From Enterococcus caccae ATCC BAA-1240 (GTDB lineage Bacteria; Bacillota; Bacilli; Lactobacillales; Enterococcaceae), in assembly GCF_000407145.1 (NCBI RefSeq), contig NZ_KE136472.1:663658-727657 (forward strand): DNA of 64,000 bases, written 5' to 3'. The translations under genes and the position numbers were made by a program. Under the pieces are notes generated by a model that saw nothing but the letters and a program-made list of their open reading frames with translations, made no database searches and had not been told where the DNA came from. Position 1 is the stretch's first letter, and every line of letters begins with the position of its first letter. Of the stretch, positions 35,586 through 44,061 are shown one piece after another.

Positions 35586-36695
35586 ATGGCAAAAACAATC
35601 GGAGAAGTAAGGAGTTTTCTCGACAGTCTCATTGGTAAAATAACTGTCGATAAATCTGATTCTGGACTAAACGGGCAGTGCGTGAGTTTGATTAAGAATT
35701 TACTTGAATTCGTTGGAGCGCCTAATCCATACGCTGCGCGAGGAAATGCTAAAGACATTCCAAACACATATGTTTCTCAAGGGATTGCAAAAGTTGGTAG
35801 CGGTACACTCAACATAGCAGTCAATAGAAATGGTGGCGGTGGCTATGGACACGTATGGATAAAAATCGGTTCTGATAGTTGGCAAGCAAATTGGAATGGA
35901 TTCGCTGTCAAGAAGAATGTCGGAGAAGTTGCTGTTACAGATATTTTAAATCTAGATCAATGGATTTCAACTAGCAACACAACAAATCCTGAAGGGAAAG
36001 CAACTACTTTAGGTACTAAAGGTGAAGCGTTAATCAAAAAATTTGAAGGATGTAGACTTACAGCGTACGATCTTGGGGATGGAATGATTACCATTGGTTG
36101 GGGACATGCAGAACCAAAAGGACAAACAAGTTTAGTCGCTGGGGTAACAACATGGTCTCAAGCTCAAGCAGATGGGCAGTTTAAGAAAGATATAGCAGGC
36201 TATGTAAATGCGGTAAATAGCTACTTTACTCGTTTTTTTAATCAAAATCAGTTCGATGCGATGGTAAGCTTTACCTATAATTGTGGTACAGGAGTCTTTG
36301 AAAGAGACAATTGGGATAAGAATGCTTCAAATAGTTATGTTACGGAGTCAATCGCTAATTACATTAATAAAGGAACGATATTTGAAGAAGGATTAAGACG
36401 CCGTCGTCAAGAAGAAATTAATTTATTTAACACTCCAGTAAATGGTAACGATGTAACGATAAAGAAGGGGGAAGAAGATATGATGTTTGTTTATACTAAA
36501 GTTTTAAAAACTGGTGGAGCAGAGGTTTGGTTCGTAAATGGAGGTACACGTATTTATTTACCAACGAACACACATGTTAGAGAAGCAAATGATTTAGTAA
36601 GACGTTATGGTGGTTCGGAAAACCTAACGACTTATAATTATGATAATTTTGGTTTAAGAATGATCGAATTGAGTACGACAGTTGTTAAGTTTTGA
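35586..36695 (+). CDS. Two-domain peptidoglycan hydrolase: CHAP + GH24 lysozyme
   Basis: Residues 1-140 form a CHAP-like amidase/endopeptidase (Cys32 in LNGQCVSLI, His89 in YGHVWI). Residues ~148-290 form a GH24 phage lysozyme with Glu154 (KKFEGCRL), Asp162/165 (AYDLGDG) and Thr169 (ITIGWGH). A final ~70-residue domain with paired aromatic/Tyr repeats (VYTKVL, EVWFVNGGTRIYLPTN, LVRRYGG) probably binds the wall. No signal peptide. AGGAGG precedes the ATG. It is complete while all neighbouring phage genes are broken, and it sits ahead of terS instead of in a lysis cassette. Confidence 0.9.
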   Translation: MAKTIGEVRSFLDSLIGKITVDKSDSGLNGQCVSLIKNLLEFVGAPNPYAARGNAKDIPNTYVSQGIAKVGSGTLNIAVNRNGGGGYGHVWIKIGSDSWQANWNGFAVKKNVGEVAVTDILNLDQWISTSNTTNPEGKATTLGTKGEALIKKFEGCRLTAYDLGDGMITIGWGHAEPKGQTSLVAGVTTWSQAQADGQFKKDIAGYVNAVNSYFTRFFNQNQFDAMVSFTYNCGTGVFERDNWDKNASNSYVTESIANYINKGTIFEEGLRRRRQEEINLFNTPVNGNDVTIKKGEEDMMFVYTKVLKTGGAEVWFVNGGTRIYLPTNTHVREANDLVRRYGGSENLTTYNYDNFGLRMIELSTTVVKF

Positions 36696-36724
36696 TTCGA
36701 AAGTTTTATGTAACTTTATTTGCA

Positions 36725-36756
36725 AAGGAGACAGCTTAACTGCTATCTCCTTTTCT
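36725..36756 (+). terminator. Terminator after the lysin gene
   Basis: AAGGAGACAGC (36725-36735) pairs with GCTATCTCCTT (36742-36752) apart from one mismatch, followed by TTC. The lysin is thus a one-gene transcript. Confidence 0.75.
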
Positions 36757-36831
36757 TGTACCCAAAATTTTATCCATAACAAACCGTCATTCGTGGCGGT
36801 TGTTTTAGTTTAAGAGAGGGAGGCGAACAAC

Positions 36832-37272
36832 ATGACAATGACAGATAAGCAAAGGGTTTTCGCAGATGAGTATTTAAAAGATCTCAATGGCACGAGGGCT
36901 TATAAAGTCGCATATCCAACTGTTAAGAAAGATACAAGGGTAGCAACTAACGCCGGTCGACTGCTTGGAAATGCTGAGGTAAAAACTTATATAGATGAGT
37001 AGCTCGAAATCAGGCATAACGAATGAACAACAGATGTTTAGGAAGTCCTAAAGTATTTAACGGCTGTGATGCGTGGTGAACAGACTGAGACTGTGGCGAC
37101 ATCAAAAGGGTTATATGATGGAGTTGAGGTTGGTACTAAAGATCGCTTGAAAGTTGCAGAGCTATTAGGTAAACGTCATGCGCTGTTCAACGATAGACAA
37201 GAGATCGATGCAACTGTTCGGACAGATAAGCTTGATAGTATTTTACAACAATTAGGTGATGAAGATGACTGA
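36832..37272 (+). pseudogene. terS: Phage terminase small subunit relic
   Basis: Starts after GGGAGG with MTMTDKQRVFADEYLKDLNG, a TerS helix-turn-helix opening, and continues TRAYKVAYPTVKK...VKTYIDE. In-frame stops at 37000, 37024 and 37039 interrupt it; after that KYLTAVMRGEQTETVATSKG and VRTDKLDSILQQL complete the family pattern without any frameshift. Confidence 0.85.
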
Positions 37273-37517
37273 GTTGATTTTATCACCTAATTGTAAAAAA
37301 AAATTTGAAATATAATACTGATGTCAAATTTCTTGAGGGAACCACAACAGCAGGTAGAACAACAGTAGGAGCTGTTAAGGTTGTTGAATCAGATAGGAAA
37401 TTGCATATCATTAGCGGTCTAGATTTGGGGACAATTGAAAAAAATATTATACAATCCGAATTGGTAGCGAAGGGATGCAGTCGTATTCCAAAGAAGGGTT
37501 ATCTATGGCTTTTCTGA
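37265..37517 (+). pseudogene. terL: Phage terminase large subunit, 5' remnant
   Basis: Overlaps the end of terS. The start MTELILSPN is followed by a stop/frameshift, then NTDVKFLEGTTTAGRTTVGA (Walker A with Lys changed to Arg) and KLHIISGLDLGTIEKNIIQS, after which the gene breaks off at about 37470 into unrelated sequence. Everything from there to the head-closure gene is deleted. Confidence 0.8.
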
Positions 37518-37613
37518 TTCTGATTTTTCAGAGTATCAGATTACGATCTATGAGTATCGTAGGAAAGATGAGGAAGCCTTTTACAAACTAAAAAAAGGAG
37601 TGATTCGATTCGT

Positions 37614-37940
37614 ATGAGATATGATAAATCAATTGTATTTGTATAGGAATCATCCGACTCTTACTCTGATTCAGATCTTGGTGAATGGGTAGAAGCTGAA
37701 TCTAAAAGAACAGATACAACTGCAAATGTCACTGATTTGGGAACAAATAGATCAGTTACTCTATTTGGAAGCATTAAACAAGGGGCTAAACTCATTCGGA
37801 TTATTCGGACACAGCCCCTTTTTTCTATTTCAAAGTGAGATTGCATCAAATATCTCGGAAAAAACGGTCAATTAGTAACGGAACGAGTTCCTCAAGAGCG
37901 CCATAGTTTAATTGTGTAAGAAGTGGTAAAAGATGGGTAA
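37614..37940 (+). pseudogene. Phage head-tail joining (minor capsid) protein relic
   Basis: Reads MRYDKSIVFV, stop, ESSDSYSDSDLGEWVEA, DLGTNRSVTLFGSIKQGAKL and on without frameshift to 37940, with stops at 37644, 37836 and 37917. The pattern matches the small SPP1 gp16-type or minor-capsid head-closure protein of siphoviruses. Position after terL fits a deletion of portal and capsid genes. Confidence 0.6.
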
Positions 37941-37974
37941 AGGATCATTCAAAATTAACGATCTTGCTGGTCAC

Positions 37975-38377
37975 AAGTACAACATGCAAATGGTCATTAT
38001 CTTGCAAAACGTGGCGAGATCTTTATATGTGGGACTCGTGTTCAAACTCTAGGTGCTGCAGAACACACAGGAATTTTTGTGGATGACAACGCTCAAATGA
38101 TTCAGTGTAATGGGGAATCAGTATGAACGATCACGATACTATTTGGGGATATAACGGTCGGCAAGGTATAACAATTTACCGCTATGCTGGCGGAAATAAC
38201 TCTAGTGCTGTTAAACTTAATCCGCAACCAGCTAAACGTCGTTATGGCCACAGAGTAGATGGAAGTTAAATTTATCAATTGCTTGTGGTAGATGACTACG
38301 GTCGCAACTATCGTAAGTTTAACTTTACTCAGCTTACAGGTAAGGTTTGGTTAGTAAGGGTAGCAAGCAACAGTTAG
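37975..38377 (+). pseudogene. Phage amidase-type lysin (Amidase_5/NlpC-P60-like) relic
   Basis: Sequence RGEIFICGTRVQTLGAAEHT then GIFVDDNAQMIQCN, a frameshift, ISMNDHDTIWGYNG and ITIYRYAGGNN matches the Pal-like Amidase_5 lysin catalytic domain; RVDGS, stop, YQLLVVDDYGRNYRK and LTGKVWLVRVAS fits a C-terminal SH3-like wall-binding domain. The N-terminus with the catalytic Cys is missing, fused to the ATG at 37933 of another relic. This was probably the original phage endolysin. Confidence 0.7.
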
Positions 38378-38462
38378 TTTATGGATAAGGAAATAGCCCT
38401 CTCAGCTTTTTAGTTTGAGACGGTGTAGATAGAACGTTTGTTTTAATAATCATTATCTATTA

Positions 38463-38491
38463 TTGATTACAAACTATAATCATGATAAGAT
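38463..38491 (+). promoter_or_regulatory. Promoter of the acyltransferase gene
   Basis: TTGATT (38463-38468), 17 bases and TAAGAT (38486-38491). Confidence 0.55.
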
Positions 38492-38555
38492 TAAATGATG
38501 ATTTATAACAAGGATATAAATAATTGTTTTAAATATATTTTGGGGGATTTTAATT

Positions 38556-39590
38556 TTGAAAAGGGATGCAAGGATTGATGCACTTAGATCGTTAGCAATT
38601 ATTTTAATAATGTTGGCGCATGTTATGCCTAAAGGGTTCTTTTTTCAGTTAAGAACATTCGATGTACCTTTGATGGCATTTTTAATAGGGGCATCTTACG
38701 TTAAAAGCAAACAAAAAGATTCGGTTTTAAGTTACATATGGAAAAGATTCAAAAGGTTGATAGTGCCTGCATGGATTTTTTTGAGTATTTATTTTATTAT
38801 TATAACAGTGGAGTGCCTTTTATTGCGCAAAGAATTTCTGTATACTAAAGAAATTCTTTTAAAATCGTACACTCTTGAATCTGGAATAGGATATGTTTGG
38901 ATCATAAGGGTATTTTTCTTGGTTTCAATCTTATTACCAGCACTTTATCTCTTATCAAAAAAAAGTGAAACAAATTTAAAAACAGCTATCTACTTCTCTG
39001 CTATGTTATTAATTCAATTTATTCTTTGCAAAATTTCAAATAATTTATTAGGGGATCCTGGAGAGCATTTCAGGAATTATATAGCTAATCCGTTCGGCTA
39101 TAGTATTTTAGCTTTTATTGGAATGAAAGTTAGTGAGCAGAATGTTCAGAAAAATAATAAACTTTCAGTAATAATTTTAACTATATTTATAGTTGTTGGA
39201 ATATCTGCAAGGTTCGGTCATCTGCAAACATTCAAATATCCACCAGCGCCCTATTTCTTAGCTTATGGAACTATTATGTCGATGTCATTGTATAACTTTC
39301 TTTCTCGCGAAACAAATAAACGGTTATTAAGTAAAATCAGTTTTTTGGAATGGATATCTAAGCATTCTTTAGAATTGTATTATTGGCATATTTTAGTTTT
39401 AGTAACTATTAATTTAATGGCGCCTAAAGCAGAATTTTTAGTGAAATTTGTCGCACTTGCAATAGGAACTTTTTCTTTAACGATTATTCAAATTTATATA
39501 CAACCTAACCTATTATCAGGGAAATTCTCTTTCAAGTCAAAAAGTGTAATTATTGAAAAAAATACTCATATTAGAAATAAGACATTTTAA
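38556..39590 (+). CDS. Acyltransferase 3-family membrane protein
   Basis: 344 residues with about ten membrane segments. The N-terminal motif DARIDALRSLAIILIMLAHV (Arg and His conserved in the family) identifies acyltransferase 3, enzymes that O-acetylate surface glycans. TTG start at 38556 after GGGGGA. It has its own promoter and terminator and lower GC than the host genes, which suits a phage cargo gene. It could alter surface polysaccharide and phage sensitivity, but this is inference. Confidence 0.85.
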   Translation: MKRDARIDALRSLAIILIMLAHVMPKGFFFQLRTFDVPLMAFLIGASYVKSKQKDSVLSYIWKRFKRLIVPAWIFLSIYFIIITVECLLLRKEFLYTKEILLKSYTLESGIGYVWIIRVFFLVSILLPALYLLSKKSETNLKTAIYFSAMLLIQFILCKISNNLLGDPGEHFRNYIANPFGYSILAFIGMKVSEQNVQKNNKLSVIILTIFIVVGISARFGHLQTFKYPPAPYFLAYGTIMSMSLYNFLSRETNKRLLSKISFLEWISKHSLELYYWHILVLVTINLMAPKAEFLVKFVALAIGTFSLTIIQIYIQPNLLSGKFSFKSKSVIIEKNTHIRNKTF

Positions 39591-39605
39591 TTGTATAATA
39601 TATTA

Positions 39606-39664
39606 CAATCCACCGACTAGCACATTCTTTCCAAAAGACATATGTGTTAGTTGACGGATTTTTT
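39606..39664 (+). terminator. Terminator after the acyltransferase gene
   Basis: A ~19-bp imperfect stem (39606-39624 with 39641-39659, two mismatches) followed by six T. Confidence 0.8.
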
Positions 39665-39665
39665 G

Positions 39666-40181
39666 TTATTGGATTTTTTCGAATACTTCTTTGTATTTGT
39701 TAAATAGGTCTTTTTCAGAATCGGTGCTAGGATATCCAAATAAAATTGAATTAATTTTTTCATTCTTACATAAATCAATATTTTCATCTTTTGAGCGTAA
39801 TTCTATTGTAGAATTCAGCGCATTAGGGTTAACGAAAGGAAAAACAGATAACACCAAACCATTTTTTCAGCTTAAAAAGTCATCCTGCTTTCGTAACTTT
39901 CAAAACCGTTCGGGTCATAAGGAATGTCAATTGTTTTACATAATCAAGTTATTGTCCAAAAAATCTGATACTATTATTTTGTTTAACTCGGACTGTTCTT
40001 CTGCAAATATTTTATCTTTATTGATTTTCGAACTTTGGGTTTCTTCGCTAGAAGAACTCTCCAAATCCTTTACCCTAGATTTCAATTCTTCCACTTTACT
40101 AATAGCAGTTTTTTTATCATTTTCACAAGCTGTAAGTCCAAATACAGCAATTAATAAAACTCCATAAACCACTTTTTTTAT
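39666..40181 (-). pseudogene. Lipoprotein relic
   Basis: AGGAGG (40188-40193) precedes ATA-AAA-AAA-GTG, i.e. an ATG start apparently changed to ATA; then VVYGVLLIAVFGLTACEND gives a signal peptide and lipobox (LTAC). The first ~78 codons are open, then a frameshifted stretch (IDIPYDPNGFESYESRMTF, stop) leads to the second half NALNSTIELRSKDENIDLC and LFNKYKEVFEKIQ. The gene is broken. Confidence 0.75.
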
Positions 40182-40396
40182 AATAATCCTCCTAAGATAA
40201 TTTTCTAAATAAGTATATCAAACAAAACGTTAAGATTAAACCGACAACTCATTTTTATGTTCCGCATCAATTGAAAATGGGCTATAGTTATACAACATTG
40301 TATAGTTTTGTTATAAACCGAATTATAAAAAACTTTATTTGCAGGCTTTTGTACTATGTTGTACAAGCTTGTTAGCACATCGTAATGACTAAGTAG

Positions 40397-40449
40397 CTGA
40401 ATTGAATGTAATTATCCCAAGGCTGAGAAGCCTTTTTTATTTTGCTTAA
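40397..40449 (+). repeat. attR of the prophage
   Basis: Duplicate of attL with two mismatches, carrying a copy of the SRP terminator hairpin. Just left of it, 40285-40370 holds several TTGTAC/GTACAA and TACAACAT/ATGTTGTA words that could be integrase arm sites. Confidence 0.92.
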
Positions 40450-40521
40450 CGCAGTAAATTCTGCAAGCTGTTTTAGAAACAAGAAAGTGGACATTGAAAT
40501 TATTTCGTGTATCATGAAGTT

Positions 40522-40791
40522 ATGGATACTCATATAGGATTACTAACCCATATTAAGGTGTTTAAAGAAAAGCCGTATGCTATAACTGGAATGTTAATTT
40601 GGGAAAATGACGTCTGTATTAATTGTGTAATTAGAAACAGGCCATTTGCCAAGTACGTACTATCGCTACCGATGCACCATTATGAAATCGAGGTAAAAGG
40701 AAACTATAATAGTAGAGGGCAATTTGATGTAAAACATATGCGAATCGTCAACATTGATAGCTATATTGCTTTGATAGGAACACCAGAATGA
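40522..40791 (+). CDS. Hypothetical protein, possibly OB-fold
   Basis: 89 residues from the ATG at 40522 (a GTG at 40507 is in frame; neither has a clear ribosome binding site). It starts MDTHIGLLTHIKVFKEKPYA and has alternating beta-type segments (AITGMLIW, VCINCVIRN, YEIEVKGNYN, MRIVNIDSYIAL) like a small OB or nucleotide-binding domain. No family recognised. It is the first gene after attR, probably host DNA. Confidence 0.6.
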   Translation: MDTHIGLLTHIKVFKEKPYAITGMLIWENDVCINCVIRNRPFAKYVLSLPMHHYEIEVKGNYNSRGQFDVKHMRIVNIDSYIALIGTPE

Positions 40792-40832
40792 AAAGAGCGA
40801 GACAAAACGAATGTTTTGTCTCGCTCTTTTAA
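40791..40832. terminator. Bidirectional terminator
   Basis: A perfect 18-bp stem (40791-40808 with 40813-40830) ends the small ORF and the convergent lipoprotein gene. Confidence 0.93.
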
Positions 40833-40943
40833 TGTGAATAGAATGTTCATCTGATTTCAATTCTAAGTACTTTAGCACTTAAAATGAAAGGCTTCGGAAA
40901 TAAACACGTCCGCTTTTTTTATTTGATAGTGTACAATCAAGTT

Positions 40944-41489
40944 CTATTTTAAGTTGATTGTTTTTACTCCAAGTTCTTTACCAGCCATACCTTGATTTGC
41001 TTTTAAAATAACAGGCGTTTCTGTGTCGTCTAAATCGTAAGAGATGATTGCTTTTGCGGTACCGCCAGGTTTGATATCATCTAGTTGATGTTCAGTGTAT
41101 TCAGCAAATTTTTCATCTTGGGGCGTCATACCGACATTTAATTTGTTGATGGTTTCTGGTCCTTCTTGCGATAAACCCATACAAGCAATCCAAACGGTAG
41201 AAGCGGAAATCAGTTCATCACTGTCGTTGGTTACTTCGTAAGTAATGGCTAGTTGAGGTTTTTCTCTAAAAAGATTTTCGTCTGCAGGTAAAACTTCTGT
41301 AGAAAGAATTTTGAGTGTAGCCATATCGATTTTCAATGTGTCATTTTTAAAATAAACAGCATCTGATTTTTTTTGAGAAGTTGAAGTGCTATCCGCTTTT
41401 TTATCATCTGCAGAATTACGATTTCCGTTACAAGCAGCTAATGTTAAGCCACATACCGTTAATATGCCTAAACTTAGTATTTTTTTCAT
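40944..41489 (-). CDS. Lipoprotein with DUF5067-like domain
   Basis: 181 residues. Signal peptide MKKILSLGILTVCGLTLAAC with a lipobox (LAAC); a Ser/Lys/Asp-rich linker (~residues 22-42) leads to an immunoglobulin-like domain (LKIDMATLKILSTEV, AITYEVTNDSDE, LDDIKPGGTAKAIISYDLDD) of the DUF5067 type. The ATG at 41489 has GAGG upstream. Surface-exposed; function unknown. Confidence 0.88.
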   Translation of the reverse strand: MKKILSLGILTVCGLTLAACNGNRNSADDKKADSTSTSQKKSDAVYFKNDTLKIDMATLKILSTEVLPADENLFREKPQLAITYEVTNDSDELISASTVWIACMGLSQEGPETINKLNVGMTPQDEKFAEYTEHQLDDIKPGGTAKAIISYDLDDTETPVILKANQGMAGKELGVKTINLK

Positions 41490-41633
41490 CAGTATTTCCT
41501 CACTTTATAAAATAATGGTAATAAAAGACCCAGTCTAAATAGAAGCTAAATTGTTTTGTCAAAGTTACTTCTATCTATACTACCTTGAATCACACTAAAT
41601 AACAAGGTGACATTTGGTGTTTCGTGTTATTTA

Positions 41634-41935
41634 ATGAAGAAAATGGTCGCTTTTTATTTTTCAGCGGAATTTTCTCCAGAGAAGAATACTGTGTTTAACC
41701 GAAATGAGACGGGGATATGTATATTTATTGCTGTTGGCTTTGCCCCTAAAGACAAAGCTGGCGAGCGTATTATTGAAGTGGCGAGACAGTTGAAAGAAGA
41801 AGGGGTCCAAATAATTGAATTATGTGGTGGCTTTGGACCGATAGGGGGAATAAAAATCTGTGAAGCATTAAATTGGTTGGCAGTATAACTTATGGACCAG
41901 AGTTTCATCAGCAGTTATTAGATATTATGCATTAA
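41634..41935 (+). pseudogene. DUF6506-like gene with 3' frameshift
   Basis: The frame reads MKKMVAFYFSAEFSPEKN, IFIAVGFAPKDKAGERII, VARQLKEEGVQIIELCGGFG and stops at 41888. The DUF6506 family continues with a VGxVxYGPE-type ending; exactly that, GSITYGPEFHQQLLDIMH, is present in the next frame to 41935. A one-base shift near 41868 therefore breaks the gene. No ribosome binding site is visible. Confidence 0.65.
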
Positions 41936-41937
41936 AA

Positions 41938-41978
41938 AAACCATGTAAAGAGTGTTTCAAACTCTTTACATGGTTTTT
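41938..41978. terminator. Bidirectional terminator
   Basis: A perfect 16-bp stem (41938-41953 with 41961-41976) with A/T-rich flanks ends the three-gene envelope operon on the reverse strand. Confidence 0.92.
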
Positions 41979-41981
41979 CGT

Positions 41982-42785
41982 TTAAAAACTACGACCTCCG
42001 CCACCAAAGGTTCCACCGCCAGTTGAATGAGTGCTGCTTCCACCACCAGAACCGCCGTTAGAATTGTTTCGAGGGATACGACGACTCGTGACGAATGAAT
42101 TGATCAATGTGTCATTTCTCCGAGTCAAGTTTAGGAGTGATTTTTCTCTAAATGGGTACTTATAGGTGCCAAATTTTAACTGATATTTTGAAATACTAAG
42201 AGCAAAGAAAATGCCGCTTAACACAATTGCCGCTACAAAAGCAAGAATAATTTCTGTTGTGGTCAAGACCTTATAACGAGTAATTTTTCCAGTTTCAGTA
42301 TCAACACGATAATGTCCGCCAGGGATGCCTTGCTCGAAATAAGTATTCGTATTTTCTAGAAAACGTTGAGCTGCTTGGAAATACTGACCATTTTTCATAC
42401 TTGGTGCAATAGCATCATCCAAGGTTTGATCAATCCGTTTGTCAGTGAAATAATCAATCATATTTCCAGAGGTGGAAATAATAAATTTTCGTTGATTCAT
42501 GTCAATATAGAACGTAATCCCGTTTTGATTTTTCCCAATGCGGTCAAGCATATAATAATCTGCAAATCTAGTTGAGTTCATATTATTATCTGTGTTCGTT
42601 ACAATAAAAACACGTGCTTTCGTTTTTGTTTCGAGTGGCGTGATCGTATTTTTCAGTTGGATAATCTCAGCTGATGTAAAAAGTGAAGCTTGGTCATCGA
42701 CTGAATCATCGGCCGCCTGAGCATGGATAGAAAAACTAAATAGTAAACAAACAAAAGCAAGCAGACTAAAACAATATTTTTTCAT
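41982..42785 (-). CDS. TPM-domain (YgcG/YdjH-like) membrane protein
   Basis: 267 residues: a signal peptide (MKKYCFSLLAFVCLLFSFSI), an extracellular TPM domain (~25-150, with ARVFIVTNTDNN and GITFYIDMNQRKFIIS), a membrane helix (~180-205) and a Gly/Ser-rich tail ending GGGTFGGGGRSF, typical of TPM proteins. GGAGG supports the ATG at 42785, overlapping the end of the zinc-ribbon gene by 4 bases. In Bacillus the homologue YdjH forms a membrane complex with YdjG and YdjI, which fits this operon. Confidence 0.88.
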   Translation of the reverse strand: MKKYCFSLLAFVCLLFSFSIHAQAADDSVDDQASLFTSAEIIQLKNTITPLETKTKARVFIVTNTDNNMNSTRFADYYMLDRIGKNQNGITFYIDMNQRKFIISTSGNMIDYFTDKRIDQTLDDAIAPSMKNGQYFQAAQRFLENTNTYFEQGIPGGHYRVDTETGKITRYKVLTTTEIILAFVAAIVLSGIFFALSISKYQLKFGTYKYPFREKSLLNLTRRNDTLINSFVTSRRIPRNNSNGGSGGGSSTHSTGGGTFGGGGRSF

Positions 42786-43954
42786 ATAAACCAACCTCCA
42801 ATCAGAAAAATAGCTAAGATTGAAGCAAAAACACCAAACGTAAACACTCCTAAGCGTTTATAACTCACAGGTAAAATACCACTAACTTTTCCAGTTTGAC
42901 CATTCATAGCATAATAATAAACTTTTTTTGATTGTTCATTACTGCGATAAGTCACTACCCAAATTGGTAATAACATGTAGTGATTGTCTTCGTTGTTTAA
43001 CGAAATATTTGTTCGTAATTTTGTCAAAGTAGTATAACCAGAAGCAGTGTCTCGCAGTAAAGATTCTGAATAATCATTTAATTCACTTTGAACTGCTTTT
43101 TGAATCGCTTCATATTCAATATCTCGTTTCTCCGCTTGAAATCCAGCTAAATAGTGACTTTTAAACGGAACAGCGTTCTCTAGTATAAAAGGTTGAACAG
43201 CTTCCACCATTTTTTGTTGGACATTTTTAGAGAGTGCATTTTTGATTAATTCTTTAAATGAAATTTTTCCCTGTCGCTCGACATCAAATTGCTTGGTTTC
43301 CGTGTACTCAATATCACCCACACGCCATACACGAATCGTTGTTCCTAATCCGTTCATCTGTCCATCAACCTCAGCATCTACAACCCAATAAGGAAAATAG
43401 ACCCCAGTCATTTTATCGATTTGCTCTTTATTAAAAAAGTCTTTTGGAATAAACCATTTTTTCTTTGTCCAGGCTAAAAACTGTTCCACAGCTTCTTCTT
43501 TTTCAATCGCAAAAGGAAGAACTTTTTCAGGTAGGAACTTGCCACTTAAACGTCCAGACAAAACGACAGGGTTGTGACAGTAATAACAATAAGTGGCAGC
43601 AGTTGTTGCTTCTGTCACGATTTGTGCACCACAGCTAGGACAATTGAATAACTCCATCGTATCTTCCAATGTGTTTTCGTCCGAATCTTGGGTACCAGTT
43701 GCTTCTTTGAATGCTACTTTTTCTTCAGGTGTCATTTCAGCTGATTGTGATTCAGCTGTATAAGAAAGTTCTGGTTCGATTGCTTGACCAGAGGTATCTT
43801 CTAAATGGGCATCCCGTTGCGTTTTTTCATAGGCGGTAACTTCATCTTCTGTGTAGATATTTAAACAGTATTCACAATGGAATTTTTGATCTTTTGGGTC
43901 AAATAGTAAAGGACCGCCGCAGTTTGGGCATTTGTGCGTAAATGTATCCGTCAT
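42782..43954 (-). CDS. Zinc-ribbon membrane protein (YdjG-like)
   Basis: 390 residues. Two zinc ribbons: CPNCGGPLLFDPKDQKFHCE plus CEYC at the N-terminus and CPSCGAQIVTEATTAATYCY plus CYYC near residue 115-135. A central domain follows, and one C-terminal membrane helix (LGVFTFGVFASILAIFLIGG). Second gene of a three-gene operon; its end overlaps the TPM gene. The likely role is coupling SPFH protein and TPM protein at the membrane. Confidence 0.88.
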   Translation of the reverse strand: MTDTFTHKCPNCGGPLLFDPKDQKFHCEYCLNIYTEDEVTAYEKTQRDAHLEDTSGQAIEPELSYTAESQSAEMTPEEKVAFKEATGTQDSDENTLEDTMELFNCPSCGAQIVTEATTAATYCYYCHNPVVLSGRLSGKFLPEKVLPFAIEKEEAVEQFLAWTKKKWFIPKDFFNKEQIDKMTGVYFPYWVVDAEVDGQMNGLGTTIRVWRVGDIEYTETKQFDVERQGKISFKELIKNALSKNVQQKMVEAVQPFILENAVPFKSHYLAGFQAEKRDIEYEAIQKAVQSELNDYSESLLRDTASGYTTLTKLRTNISLNNEDNHYMLLPIWVVTYRSNEQSKKVYYYAMNGQTGKVSGILPVSYKRLGVFTFGVFASILAIFLIGGWFI

Positions 43955-44061
43955 GATTCATCCTTTCTTTGGAGAAGCGGGGTCAGCAAAGCTGTTTCCC
44001 AATCCTCCAGATTAGATAGCAAAAGGGCAGGACACGATCGTCAAGCCCTAATCTTTTTAAC

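Larger units (their letters stand above)
30937..40449. mobile_element. Decayed prophage inserted at the SRP RNA gene
   Basis: The 9.5-kb element is bounded by a 53-bp direct repeat. From left to right it holds an integrase pseudogene (reverse), a zinc-ribbon relic, a repressor relic, small ORFs, a RinA/ArpU-like relic, an intact lysin, terS and terL relics, a head-closure relic, an amidase-lysin relic, an acyltransferase and a lipoprotein relic. Portal, capsid and tail genes are gone, so it cannot make particles by itself. Confidence 0.92.

Noticed and set aside
31028-37940. Stop-codon reassignment (TAG/TAA read as Gln) in the prophage, as in some recoded phages
   Set aside because: CGA-to-TGA and TGG-to-TGA stops also occur, the integrase has real frameshifts and a lost catalytic Arg, and the intact ORFs of the region end at ordinary stops. 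Decay is the simpler explanation.
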